From contig NZ_JADEWI010000011.1 of NCBI RefSeq assembly GCF_015207705.1, positions 62,001 to 126,000 on the forward strand: a stretch of DNA of 64,000 nt, given 5' to 3'. The DNA is from Nostoc sp. LEGE 06077. GTDB taxonomy: Bacteria > Cyanobacteriota > Cyanobacteriia > Cyanobacteriales > Nostocaceae. Made by a program: the position numbers and the translations under genes. The notes beneath the pieces are model-generated. The model had not been told where the DNA came from. It saw only the letters and a list, made by a program, of their open reading frames with translations, and made no database searches. Shown in pieces: positions 43,573 through 52,478 of this stretch. Numbering within the stretch: the stretch's first letter is position 1; every line of letters starts with the position of its first letter.

Positions 43573-46500
43573 GTGGTTAGGCAGCACAGATATCATCAGT
43601 TCCCAGCAAGAGAAATTTTCAGCAAACGAGAGTTGCTGCCATTACTGGTTGGTATTATTGTTGCAGTTGCCGTAGTTCTGCTTTGGCAGAAGCTAGTAAT
43701 TGAAGAGCAATATAATATTAAACAACTGGTTCAACAACAAGCGATCGCCATTAGAACAGAATTAACAGCCCAAGTCAAGATGCGGATTCTGGCACTAGAG
43801 CGGATGGGCAAAAACTGGCAATTGCATGATAACTTTGATCAGAGAAAATGGCGCACTGAAGCAGCCGCCTACATCCAAGATTTTGGAGGATATCAAACTC
43901 TGGGATGGATAGATCCATCATTGCGTGTTAGATGGACTGTACCTGAAGTTAACTATCAAATCACCCAGACTTTAGAGCTAACTCAAAAACCTCAACTACG
44001 CACAGCACTAGAAACAGCACGCAACCGCCGGCAAACAACTTTTACGCCCACATTTGAACTGCTTCAAGGTAAGAAAGGATTTTTTGCATACCTGCCATTA
44101 TGGATTGGCGAACAGTTTAATGGCTTGATCGTCGGAGTTTTTCAGATTCAACCATTATTAGATTCTTTGGTGCATTTGCCACCAGGGTATCAAATTAGAG
44201 TCTTTGAGGATGGACAATTAATTTACGGACAGAACCTATTACCAACCCAGCTATTAAATTGGCAACAGCAAGTAAGCCTTGATTTATATGGAAGCAACTG
44301 GCAAATAGCAGTCTATCCTTCTTTAGAATTATTAACCAACTTGCGATCGCCGCTGCCATTAGTGGTTTTAGTTTCTGGGTTATTTATCGCCAGCATATTA
44401 GCATTATGTATTTATTTTGCTCAGAGTACCGAACGCAGAAACAAACGGATAGCTGCCATTAATCAAGAATTAGCAGACCGCATTTATGAGCATAAAAAAA
44501 CTGAAATTGCTCTGCGTGCTAGTGAAACTCACTTGCGAGAATTATTAGAAACAGTAAAAGTAATTCCTTGGGAATTCGATGTCAAAACTTGGCGATTTAC
44601 ATATATTGGCCCACAAGCAGAAGCTTTATTAGATTATCCTCTAGAAGAATGGTATCAAGAAAATTTTTGGCTGAATCATCTGCATCCCCACGACCGAGAA
44701 CAGGCGATGCGAGTTTGCCAAGAAGCCGCTGCAAAAGCAGAAAACCACGAATTTGAATATCGGATGTTAACCGCTAGTGGACGAGTAGTGTGGTTGCGGG
44801 ACATTGTAAATGTTGTCAAGAATAATGCAACCCCCATGATGCTCAGGGGGTTTATGTTTGAGATTACAGATTTGAAGCTAGTTGAAGAAACTCTCCGATT
44901 GCGAGAACGCGCCCTAGCCGCAGCTAGTGATGGAATCACAATTGCTGATGCCAGACTTCCGCATCAACCAATTATTTATGTTAACCCTGCCTTTGAATTA
45001 ATCACAGGCTATAGTGCTGCGGAAATTATTGGCTATAACTGTGCTTTTTTGCCAGGAACAGATCCTCTACAACCAGCAATTCAACAACTGCAATCATCCA
45101 TGAAAGCTGGGAAGATTTGCCAAGTATTGTTGCGTAACTACCGCAAAGATGGCAGTTTATTTTGGAATGAATTGAGCATCTCTCCAATTCATGATGACAC
45201 TGGGAGATTAAGCCATTTTATTGGGATTCATAAAGATATTAGCGATCGCCAACAAGCAGAATTAACTTTGCAACGCCAAGCCCTGATCTTTGAGAATATG
45301 TATGATGGCGTAATTATCACTGATTTAACCGGCACAATTATTGACTGGAATGGTGCGGCTGAGTGGATGTTTGGCTATAGCAAAGCCGAAATATTGGGCA
45401 GAACTACGAGTATTTTATATACACCGGAGGCAGTTACTAAACTCATACCCCAGATTTTGCCAGAGATTCAGCGGCAAGGACGTTGGGCTGGGGAAATTAA
45501 ATTTATCCGCAAAGATGGCAGTCAAGGAATTTGTGAAACTACAGTCATTCTTTTACAAGATGAACAAGGCCAACCTATTGCCAGTGTAATTTTTAATCAC
45601 GATATCACAGAACGAGTACTAGCACAACAAGCATTGCAGCGACAATTACATCAAACACTACTATTAAAACAAATTACCCAGCAAATCCGGCAAAGTCTGG
45701 ATAGCAAAGAAATTTTTGCCACTGCCGCCGTCCAAATTGGGCAAGCATTTCAAGCTGAACGCTGCCTAATTCACTCTTATATTAGCGATACCATACCCTA
45801 CATTCCCTTGGTGGCAGAGTATAATAATTTTCCCACCTACGCCAGTCGGGAAACAGTGAAAATTCCTGTAATCGGTAATCCCCATGCCGAGCAAATGATG
45901 ACCCAGGATAAAGCGATCGCGTCTAATAATGTATATGCTGACCCTTTACTCCAAGGATCGCAAGCAATTTGCCGAGAAATGGGCTTAAAGTCTATGTTAG
46001 CAGTCCGCACATCTTATCAAGGAGAAGCGAATGGTGCGATCGGCTTACATCAGTGCAGCTATTTTCGCCAATGGACAACAGCAGAAATTGAATTATTAGA
46101 AGCAGTCGCAGCCCAAGTCGGCATTGCTCTCGCCCAAGCCCATTTATTAGAACAAGAAACTCGTCAACGGGAAGAACTAACCTTAAAGAACTTTGCCCTA
46201 GAACAGGCCAAACGTCAAGCAGAGGCAGCTAACCGCGCCAAAAGTGAATTCTTGGCCATGATGAGCCATGAAATTCGCACCCCGATGAATGCTGTGATTG
46301 GGATGACAGAACTGTTATTGGATACAGACTTGACTCCCCAACAGCGAGACCTTGTAGAAACCGTGCATACTAGTGGCGATGCCTTACTCACCATCATTAA
46401 TGACATCCTCGACTTCTCCAAAATTGAGTCCGGTAGGCTGGAACTAGAAGAAAAATCCTTTGATTTAAAAGCCTGTGTAGAACAGGTAATTGACCTATTA

Positions 46501-48285
46501 GCGCCAAAAGCTGCCCAAAAACAGATTGAACTAATTTACCTCATCCATCCCCAAGTGCCGACACATATTATCGGCGACATCACACGCTTGCGCCAAGTGT
46601 TGATGAACTTGCTCAACAATGCAATTAAATTCACCCAGCAAGGCGAAGTTGTCCTCTCTGTATACGCTAACCAATTAGAAACGCCCCATCTCGAAACCAC
46701 CTGCAAAATTCTCTTTAGCATCCAGGACACAGGTATTGGTATCACTCCAGAGAAAATGGCCCGGCTATTCCAACCCTTCATCCAAGCAGATGCCTCCATG
46801 ACTAGACTTTACGGCGGTACGGGACTGGGACTCGTTATTAGCCAACGCTTGAGTGAGATGATGTATGGTAGTTTGTGGGTTGAGAGTCGTGGCTGTATTG
46901 GTGGCAATCCTGATCCTGGCTGGCAAAATCACAAGCCTGTGTCTGCAACTTTCTCCCCTGATGGTTCTACTTTTTACTTTACAATTACCAGCAAAGTCCT
47001 GACCCAGCCCGCATCATCAGAAGTGACTACTTCTTTTGCTCAATTGGCTGGTAAGCGACTGCTAATCGTGGATGAGAATCCTACCAACAGCAAAATTCTC
47101 AGCTTGCAAGTACAGTTCTGGCAAATGCAAACATACATTGCTGAATCAGGTGAAGCAGCTTTAGCTTTACTGGCACAAGGAATGGAGTTTGATATTGCCA
47201 TTCTCGATCTGCCAATGGCCAAAACTGACGGACTGCAATTAGCTCAAGCTATTCGTCAGCAGCTGGGTGGTCAAAATCTGCCATTAATCCTGTTGGCTTC
47301 TTTAAGCACCCCAGAAATAGTGAGAGAGTTTAATCATCTGGAACTAGTTGTCTGTTTAACTAAACCCATCAAACAATCTCAACTCCACTACGTTCTAACT
47401 CATACCTGCGGACATCATTTACTCCCGTCCTATATTTCTCGTTCACATATTTCTCCCTTTGATGTTCATTTAGCCGAGAAAATACCCCTCAAGATTCTCG
47501 TGGCAGAAGATAGCTTGGTGAACCAGAAAGTGGCACTATTAATGTTGCAGAAAATTGGCTACCAAGCAGATGTAGTAGCTGACGGACGAGAAGTCATTCA
47601 AGCATTGCAACGTCAACCATATAATGTAGTGTTGATGGACATACATATGCCCGAAATGGATGGGCTAGAAACCAGCCAAATTATTTCTCAACAATGGGAA
47701 GCGAGTACTCGTCCTTATATTATTGCCATCACAGCCAACGCTATGCGCGGCGATCGCGAAGCTTGTTTAGCCGCTGGGATGGATGATTACATCAGCAAAC
47801 CCATCCAGATGGCAGAGTTAGTCAAAGCACTGCGGAAATGTCAGCCTTTTATCCCTACGGAAAAACCACCAATACAAACATTTCTGCCATCCCAGAGTCA
47901 ATCTAAAACGCCAAATTTAGTAATATCTGCAATTGATCACAAAGTTTTGCAATCTTTGCGTCAGATGTTGGCCTGGGATCAGGTAGCATTTATAGAACTA
48001 CTGCACTGTTATTTTTTAGAAGCTCCAAAACTCATACAAGAAATTCAGTCATCTGTGGCAGCAGAAGATGCCGAAACTTTATGGAAGACGGCTCATAAAC
48101 TCAAGTCTAGTAGTGCTTCTGTCGGAGCCACCAGCCTTGCTCAACTGTGTAAGCAGTTAGAAGCAAAGGGTAGAAGTAATGATCCTGTCGGGTGTGCAGA
48201 TATCTTGTCACAACTTCAGCAAGAGTATGAGCAAGTCAAAACGGGATTGCAATTAGAACTGGAGGAGGGGGATAATGAAAACTAA
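43573..48285 (+). CDS. Hybrid sensor histidine kinase (sensor, PAS, LOV-like, PAS, GAF, HisKA, HATPase, REC, REC, HPt)
   Basis: 1570 residues from GTG 43573 (RBS AGAGG 9 bp upstream; the nearby ATG is out of frame). Membrane helices at about 20-40 and 260-280 enclose an extracytoplasmic CHASE-like sensor. PAS at 316-430; LOV-like PAS at 440-560 (GYNCAFLPGTD with Cys490, NYRKDGSLFWNE, FIGIHKDIS); third PAS at about 570-690; GAF at 700-860. Kinase core: FLAMMSHEIRTPMN (His899), NLLNNAIKFT, GTGLGLVIS. Two receivers (ILDLPM and LMDIHMPEMDG) and an HPt domain (KTAHKLKSSS, His1508). It overlaps the next gene, a GGDEF response regulator, by 11 bp. Confidence 0.92.
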   Translation: MVRQHRYHQFPAREIFSKRELLPLLVGIIVAVAVVLLWQKLVIEEQYNIKQLVQQQAIAIRTELTAQVKMRILALERMGKNWQLHDNFDQRKWRTEAAAYIQDFGGYQTLGWIDPSLRVRWTVPEVNYQITQTLELTQKPQLRTALETARNRRQTTFTPTFELLQGKKGFFAYLPLWIGEQFNGLIVGVFQIQPLLDSLVHLPPGYQIRVFEDGQLIYGQNLLPTQLLNWQQQVSLDLYGSNWQIAVYPSLELLTNLRSPLPLVVLVSGLFIASILALCIYFAQSTERRNKRIAAINQELADRIYEHKKTEIALRASETHLRELLETVKVIPWEFDVKTWRFTYIGPQAEALLDYPLEEWYQENFWLNHLHPHDREQAMRVCQEAAAKAENHEFEYRMLTASGRVVWLRDIVNVVKNNATPMMLRGFMFEITDLKLVEETLRLRERALAAASDGITIADARLPHQPIIYVNPAFELITGYSAAEIIGYNCAFLPGTDPLQPAIQQLQSSMKAGKICQVLLRNYRKDGSLFWNELSISPIHDDTGRLSHFIGIHKDISDRQQAELTLQRQALIFENMYDGVIITDLTGTIIDWNGAAEWMFGYSKAEILGRTTSILYTPEAVTKLIPQILPEIQRQGRWAGEIKFIRKDGSQGICETTVILLQDEQGQPIASVIFNHDITERVLAQQALQRQLHQTLLLKQITQQIRQSLDSKEIFATAAVQIGQAFQAERCLIHSYISDTIPYIPLVAEYNNFPTYASRETVKIPVIGNPHAEQMMTQDKAIASNNVYADPLLQGSQAICREMGLKSMLAVRTSYQGEANGAIGLHQCSYFRQWTTAEIELLEAVAAQVGIALAQAHLLEQETRQREELTLKNFALEQAKRQAEAANRAKSEFLAMMSHEIRTPMNAVIGMTELLLDTDLTPQQRDLVETVHTSGDALLTIINDILDFSKIESGRLELEEKSFDLKACVEQVIDLLAPKAAQKQIELIYLIHPQVPTHIIGDITRLRQVLMNLLNNAIKFTQQGEVVLSVYANQLETPHLETTCKILFSIQDTGIGITPEKMARLFQPFIQADASMTRLYGGTGLGLVISQRLSEMMYGSLWVESRGCIGGNPDPGWQNHKPVSATFSPDGSTFYFTITSKVLTQPASSEVTTSFAQLAGKRLLIVDENPTNSKILSLQVQFWQMQTYIAESGEAALALLAQGMEFDIAILDLPMAKTDGLQLAQAIRQQLGGQNLPLILLASLSTPEIVREFNHLELVVCLTKPIKQSQLHYVLTHTCGHHLLPSYISRSHISPFDVHLAEKIPLKILVAEDSLVNQKVALLMLQKIGYQADVVADGREVIQALQRQPYNVVLMDIHMPEMDGLETSQIISQQWEASTRPYIIAITANAMRGDREACLAAGMDDYISKPIQMAELVKALRKCQPFIPTEKPPIQTFLPSQSQSKTPNLVISAIDHKVLQSLRQMLAWDQVAFIELLHCYFLEAPKLIQEIQSSVAAEDAETLWKTAHKLKSSSASVGATSLAQLCKQLEAKGRSNDPVGCADILSQLQQEYEQVKTGLQLELEEGDNEN

Positions 48286-49258
48286 CTTTTACAAAAACCA
48301 ATCTCTAGTTTTGATTGTTGACGATGAAGCATTTATCCGCACCCAGCTGCGACTAGCCTTAGAGCGAGATGGATATCAGATAGCGGAGGCACGAGATGGC
48401 ATCGAAGCGTTAATTATGTTTCAGCAATTGCAACCCCAGATTGTCCTGTTGGATGCCATTATGCCGGGGATGGACGGATTTGAGTGTTGTATGCAGTTAC
48501 AATCTTTAGACCAAGGCAAGTATACGCCAGTGTTGATGATTACGGGATTAGAAGATCAAGAGTCCGTTGACCAAGCCTTTGATGCGGGTGCAATTGATTA
48601 TGTGACTAAACCAATTCACTGGCCAGTCTTACGCCAGCGGGTCAAACGCTTAATTCAGCAATCTCAGCTTCAAAAACAACTAGAAGCTGCTAATCAAGAA
48701 TTGCAAAGATTGGTGACTATTGATGGTTTAACTCAAGTAGCTAGTCGCAGACGCTTTGAAGAATATTTTTCCCAAGAATGGCAACGGATGGCGCGAGAAC
48801 AATTACCTTTGTCTTTGATTTTGTGTGATGTTGATTACTTTAAATCTTACAACGATACTTATGGACATCGGGCAGGCGATCGCTGTTTGCAAAAGGTAGC
48901 ACAAGCCATCAAAGATACAGTTAAACGTCCGGCGGATTTAGTTGCTCGTTATGGTGGTGAAGAATTCGCTGTGATTTTACCCAAAACAGAGATGCAGGGA
49001 GCCGCGAATTTAGCAGAAAAAATTTGCTCAGTGGTGAGAAAATTGGCCATTCCCCATAGCAATTCGCAAGTCAGTGGTTATGTGACCATTAGTGGTGGGG
49101 TAGCAGCGGATATTCCTCAACCTGGTTCTGACTTTCAAGATATGATTTCTGCTGCCGATCGCGCATTATATCAAGCCAAAATTGAAGGGCGCGATCGCTT
49201 TCAGCAGTCTAACAAGCAATCAACTTACAATTTCTCTATTCCTCGTTGGGGTACATGA
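48275..49258 (+). CDS. REC-GGDEF response regulator (diguanylate cyclase)
   Basis: 327 residues. Receiver: LVLIVDDEAFIRTQL, IVLLDAIMPGMDG (phospho-Asp in LLDA), and Lys in YVTKPIHW. A coiled linker (QKQLEAANQELQRLVTIDGLTQ) leads to a GGDEF domain with the intact active motif RYGGEEFAVIL, so it should make cyclic di-GMP. The gene overlaps the hybrid kinase by 11 bp, so it is the likely phospho-acceptor of the HPt domain (inference). Confidence 0.94.
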   Translation: MKTNFYKNQSLVLIVDDEAFIRTQLRLALERDGYQIAEARDGIEALIMFQQLQPQIVLLDAIMPGMDGFECCMQLQSLDQGKYTPVLMITGLEDQESVDQAFDAGAIDYVTKPIHWPVLRQRVKRLIQQSQLQKQLEAANQELQRLVTIDGLTQVASRRRFEEYFSQEWQRMAREQLPLSLILCDVDYFKSYNDTYGHRAGDRCLQKVAQAIKDTVKRPADLVARYGGEEFAVILPKTEMQGAANLAEKICSVVRKLAIPHSNSQVSGYVTISGGVAADIPQPGSDFQDMISAADRALYQAKIEGRDRFQQSNKQSTYNFSIPRWGT

Positions 49259-49294
49259 TATCTTTGTACTGTCAGGCATCAGGGAGAGAACACG

Positions 49295-49452
49295 ATGACT
49301 AGTGAAGTTGTCCGCCTTGTCCTACCAGAGCATACCCAACTACCAGAATCTGATGGCAGTTTTGGGAAAATTTTCAGGAGCATCCTCAAAGTATTCTGTT
49401 GACTGATTCGATTCAACCACGATTACAACAAATTCATTCTGATGCTCTATAA
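49295..49452 (+). pseudogene. Frameshifted fragment of a Uma2-family endonuclease gene
   Basis: From ATG 49295 the frame reads MTSEVVRLVLPEHTQLPESD; the expected continuation KNFQEHPQSILLTDSIQPRLQ appears one frame away from about 49369. This fits loss of one A in the AAAA run near 49367-49370. The fragment ends at TAA 49450-49452 after QIHSDAL, lacking all the catalytic region of Uma2 (~180-200 aa). The end overlaps the convergent glycerate kinase gene by 6 bp. Family recalled from typical cyanobacterial Uma2 N-termini. Confidence 0.7.
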
Positions 49453-50484
49453 ACTGTAAATTGCACCAAAAGTCCGATCTGGAGAAATTTCAATTACCAA
49501 ATCAGCAACCGATGGCGATCGCAGCATGGGTTTGAGAAATAATTCTGGATGGAGCGATCGCCAAAAATAGTTGACAAAATCTTCAATTTCTGAATCACTC
49601 ATTCCTGATTTACCAGCAGTCACCATCTGTTGTTCCGCTTGCTTACGCCATTCTAGGGAACTGCGATAATCTGTGGGATACAGCAAAATCAAGCTATCTA
49701 ATTGCTCCCACAATGGAAGATAATTGCTCAATTGACGATTTATATCACGGGCAAATGCTTTGTCTGCATCGGTAATAATCGGTGGCGGTGCTAAATCAAA
49801 AAACATTGGATCAATTGGTCGCACACCCACAAACCAGCCTTCAAATAATAGGATATCTATATTTGTCATAATTTCTGGAGTGGTGCGATCGCCTGCACCT
49901 GTATGAAGCGATTTATCAAACCGAGGAACAGTTACAGACGTTTCTCCTTGGCGAATTTGCTCTAACACATTTAAGCCTAAATCTAGATCATGGGTTCCTG
50001 GTGGCCCTCGCCAAATCAAGCGGGGGTCTTGTTGTAATAAAATTAGGCGATCGCTGTAAGTTTTATATAAGTCATCTAATGACCAACTGAGAGTGCGATA
50101 TCCCAACTGCTGAAGAATTAAGGATAAAACTTGGCACATTGTAGTTTTGCCTGTACCTTGTACTCCTAAGATTCCTTGAATCAAAGGACGGTTTAAGCTG
50201 TGGCGGTGTGCGGCTAATTTCATTCCTAGAGGTAGCCATAAATCCCACAACACCTCTAACATTTCTTCAAAGTTGGCACGCAGATTAGTTTGGCAGAATT
50301 GCCGAAAAGCTGGTAAAACAAATTTGAGTAACTGCGATCGCTCTTGGATCATTTCATCAACATTTGTCTGTGTAATCCCAAAAGCCTTTGCTTTTAAAGG
50401 ATCAGCCAGTGCTGCAACTCGTATTTGCTGCCAAGTCAACTCTGGAATATCCTCTGCGATAATTTCTCCGAGCCAAGAATACAT
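49447..50484 (-). CDS. glyK: D-glycerate 3-kinase, plant-type (GLYK)
   Basis: 345 residues. P-loop QGILGVQGTGKTTMCQVL, then LSWSLDDLYKTYSDR, WRGPPGTHDLDLGLNVLEQI, RFDKSLHTGAGDR and LLFEGWFVGVRP are the order and motifs of plant-type glycerate kinases. It phosphorylates D-glycerate to 3-phosphoglycerate, the last step of photorespiratory 2-phosphoglycolate salvage. Same strand as and 36 bp after the Ycf20-like gene. Confidence 0.9.
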   Translation of the reverse strand: MYSWLGEIIAEDIPELTWQQIRVAALADPLKAKAFGITQTNVDEMIQERSQLLKFVLPAFRQFCQTNLRANFEEMLEVLWDLWLPLGMKLAAHRHSLNRPLIQGILGVQGTGKTTMCQVLSLILQQLGYRTLSWSLDDLYKTYSDRLILLQQDPRLIWRGPPGTHDLDLGLNVLEQIRQGETSVTVPRFDKSLHTGAGDRTTPEIMTNIDILLFEGWFVGVRPIDPMFFDLAPPPIITDADKAFARDINRQLSNYLPLWEQLDSLILLYPTDYRSSLEWRKQAEQQMVTAGKSGMSDSEIEDFVNYFWRSLHPELFLKPMLRSPSVADLVIEISPDRTFGAIYSL

Positions 50485-50520
50485 TGCTAATTTTCCTCAC
50501 CACCACTATGCACAAATTTT

Positions 50521-50856
50521 CTAAGAGCCTAACTTAAAAGCTTCCACAAACAAACTGTAAGTAAATCCCACTTTCAAAATATTCAAACATTCCAGCCACA
50601 GCGCTCTTTTAGCAAACAAGTTACGACTATAAAATATCCTGCTTGTTAACTCAGTTAATAATACTAAAAATGCGGCTACAACAATATCTAATTCTGCCTT
50701 TTGTCCCGCTATAGTAGAAATAGCTGTACCCAGAAAAAAGCCGAATAAAAAACTAATAATCAATAGTGATAGTCGCCGCCAAGGATTGCGAAATAATTGT
50801 CCTAAACTCTTGGCAATTGCATCTAATAAATTGTTAATTCTAGTGTTCTGCATCAA
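50521..50856 (-). CDS. DUF565 / Ycf20-like membrane protein
   Basis: 111 residues (ATGs at 50856 and 50853). The core RINNLLDAIAKSLGQLFRNPWRRLSLLIISFLFGF, then TAISTIAGQKAELDIVVAAF and LLTELTSRIFY match the Ycf20/DUF565 family. Three hydrophobic helices. In algae Ycf20 relatives influence photoprotective quenching; the function in cyanobacteria is not settled. Likely operon with the downstream glycerate kinase. Confidence 0.85.
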   Translation of the reverse strand: MMQNTRINNLLDAIAKSLGQLFRNPWRRLSLLIISFLFGFFLGTAISTIAGQKAELDIVVAAFLVLLTELTSRIFYSRNLFAKRALWLECLNILKVGFTYSLFVEAFKLGS

Positions 50857-51632
50857 TCAAATATTCTCAATTATTCAAATTACTTTTATCAAAAAATCAT
50901 ACATATAGGAATCATATTTGATTTGGAGAAAAAACTCAGTATACCTATGTTATTTCTTGTCCTGTTCCCTGTTCCTTACCTACACAAGTAATTTCAATAA
51001 TCAAATCGGATTCCCATAGCCTACATCCCTACTGAGATTAAAAAAAATCAATACTGCTAAATTTAGATGGTAAGAATTCAGTACCCAAGTATTTATAGAA
51101 TTAATAAATTTATTTATCAAATATTTCTCCTGATTTTTTAACACTCCTGACTCCTGGATTCTGACTCCTGAATACTTACTTAGATGTATATTTTATTTCA
51201 TTGCCTCATGAGCAGCAGAATCTTGGCATGATTAATCATGGATTGTTAATAAATATAAATATTTTTGCGTTCATATCTCTCAGGGTTTAACAACAGACAT
51301 CTTGTTGTTCAGATTACGCCAAGGCTAAAAATATTTAGATGTAATTATACGGTTGAATGTTTATTTTTATGTAATATTATTTGCCTAAGGTTGCTAACCT
51401 ACTGTAAAACCCAATGGAACAATAACCTATAGAAAGCTTCTTTAAGTAAAATTAAGGTAACTAATCATTCCAATGGTTATTTTAGAAAAATGATAAGTAT
51501 GATACATTGCATAGCTTGATTTCACGAGAGTCTAGTGTAGAGAAATCAGTAAATTTCTCTAATCCTGACGGCAGAGAATAGGCTAATATTTGGCCAAGAC
51601 TAAACAAAAAATTATTTCTAACCAATATCAAA
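50857..51632. other. Non-coding region with a repeat copy
   Basis: 776 bp. The segment 50960-51020 is the second copy of the dispersed repeat at 11237. CTCCTGACTCCTGGATTCTG-type heptamers lie at about 51140-51175. The rest is AT-rich, presumably the promoter of the lipoprotein gene. Confidence 0.6.
50960..51020 (+). repeat. Dispersed repeat, copy 2
   Basis: CCTACACAAGTAATTTCAA followed by TAATCAAATCGGATTCCCATA, preceded by TTCCCTGTTCC heptamers; differs from 11237-11301 at only a few positions. Confidence 0.75.
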
Positions 51633-52265
51633 ATGAAATCTCAGGTGTATCGTAAGGCTGCTGTTACAGCTTGTTGCTTGGGGCTGCTTGGATTGCTGGT
51701 AGGATGTTTAGATTTAAGTGTTTCATTTGAGACTACTAATCCTGATACATCGGATACAGCATCTACTAATATTCCTCAGTCAAAAAGTAATTCAGAATTG
51801 CCTATTTTAGATGCTACAGCTACTTCGACAAATGTTTCCAGTACCACAACAATACCAGTCACCCAAGTAGAACAAAGCACTAGCAAAGTTCAGTCTATCC
51901 TGGTAAATCGGCCAAATGGAGCTAGTAGTGCCAAAAAACCAGGAATTTTGCGAATGAGTAATCAAACGGATCAGCCTGTGCGCCTGGCCTTACTCGCACG
52001 GCAATTAAAGGGTAAAAGCTCGACTACTAGCAAGATTAACTATGATCTTCCAGCCCATTGGGATTTTGCGCCCCAGGAAGGGAGTAGCAAAGGTTTGTTA
52101 CTTTCTTTACCTAATGGCAACTTACAGCTAGAAAAAGGAGATATTTTAGTTGCTTTTGCCCAGGATGGTTCTCGACGCTACTGGGGGCCGTATGTTGTTG
52201 GCGAAACTTCCCTACCGACGTGGAATGCTCAAACAAAAGAATGGCTGTTGGTACTTAGTCAATAG
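51633..52265 (+). CDS. Hypothetical lipoprotein
   Basis: 210 residues. Signal peptide with lipobox LLVGC (CCLGLLGLLVGCL, Cys25). A Ser/Thr-rich linker (residues 30-90) precedes a C-terminal beta domain (RMSNQTDQPVRLALLARQ; AHWDFAPQEGSSKGLLLSLP; DILVAFAQDGSRRYWGPYVV). No family recognised. Followed by a 9-bp-stem hairpin and a glycosyltransferase gene on the same strand. Confidence 0.8.
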   Translation: MKSQVYRKAAVTACCLGLLGLLVGCLDLSVSFETTNPDTSDTASTNIPQSKSNSELPILDATATSTNVSSTTTIPVTQVEQSTSKVQSILVNRPNGASSAKKPGILRMSNQTDQPVRLALLARQLKGKSSTTSKINYDLPAHWDFAPQEGSSKGLLLSLPNGNLQLEKGDILVAFAQDGSRRYWGPYVVGETSLPTWNAQTKEWLLVLSQ

Positions 52266-52312
52266 TTATCGCGGTTCTTATTTGGTTATGGGCTAGAGGC
52301 TAGTTAGTATGT

Positions 52313-52343
52313 ACCTGAGAGCAATTCCCAATTACTCTCAGGT
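52313..52343 (+). terminator. Hairpin after the lipoprotein gene
   Basis: ACCTGAGAG (52313-52321) and CTCTCAGGT (52335-52343) are perfect complements; TGATAGTTTTGAG follows. Probable terminator, weak T-run. Confidence 0.55.
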
Positions 52344-52404
52344 TGATAGTTTTGAGTTGATCAATAGTGCGAATTAGCAATAATCCAGAACAAAATCTGG
52401 CTAT

Positions 52405-52470
52405 TTAACGACTAATAACTATTGACTGTTGACTCATAACTATTGACGATTAACTATTGAGCGCTGACTA
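52405..52470 (+). repeat. Heptamer-type spacer repeat (ACTATTG series)
   Basis: TAACTATTGACTGTTGACTC, then CATAACTATTGACGATTAACT and related strings. Same family as the array at 63432. Confidence 0.75.
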
Positions 52471-52478
52471 AAAACTAA

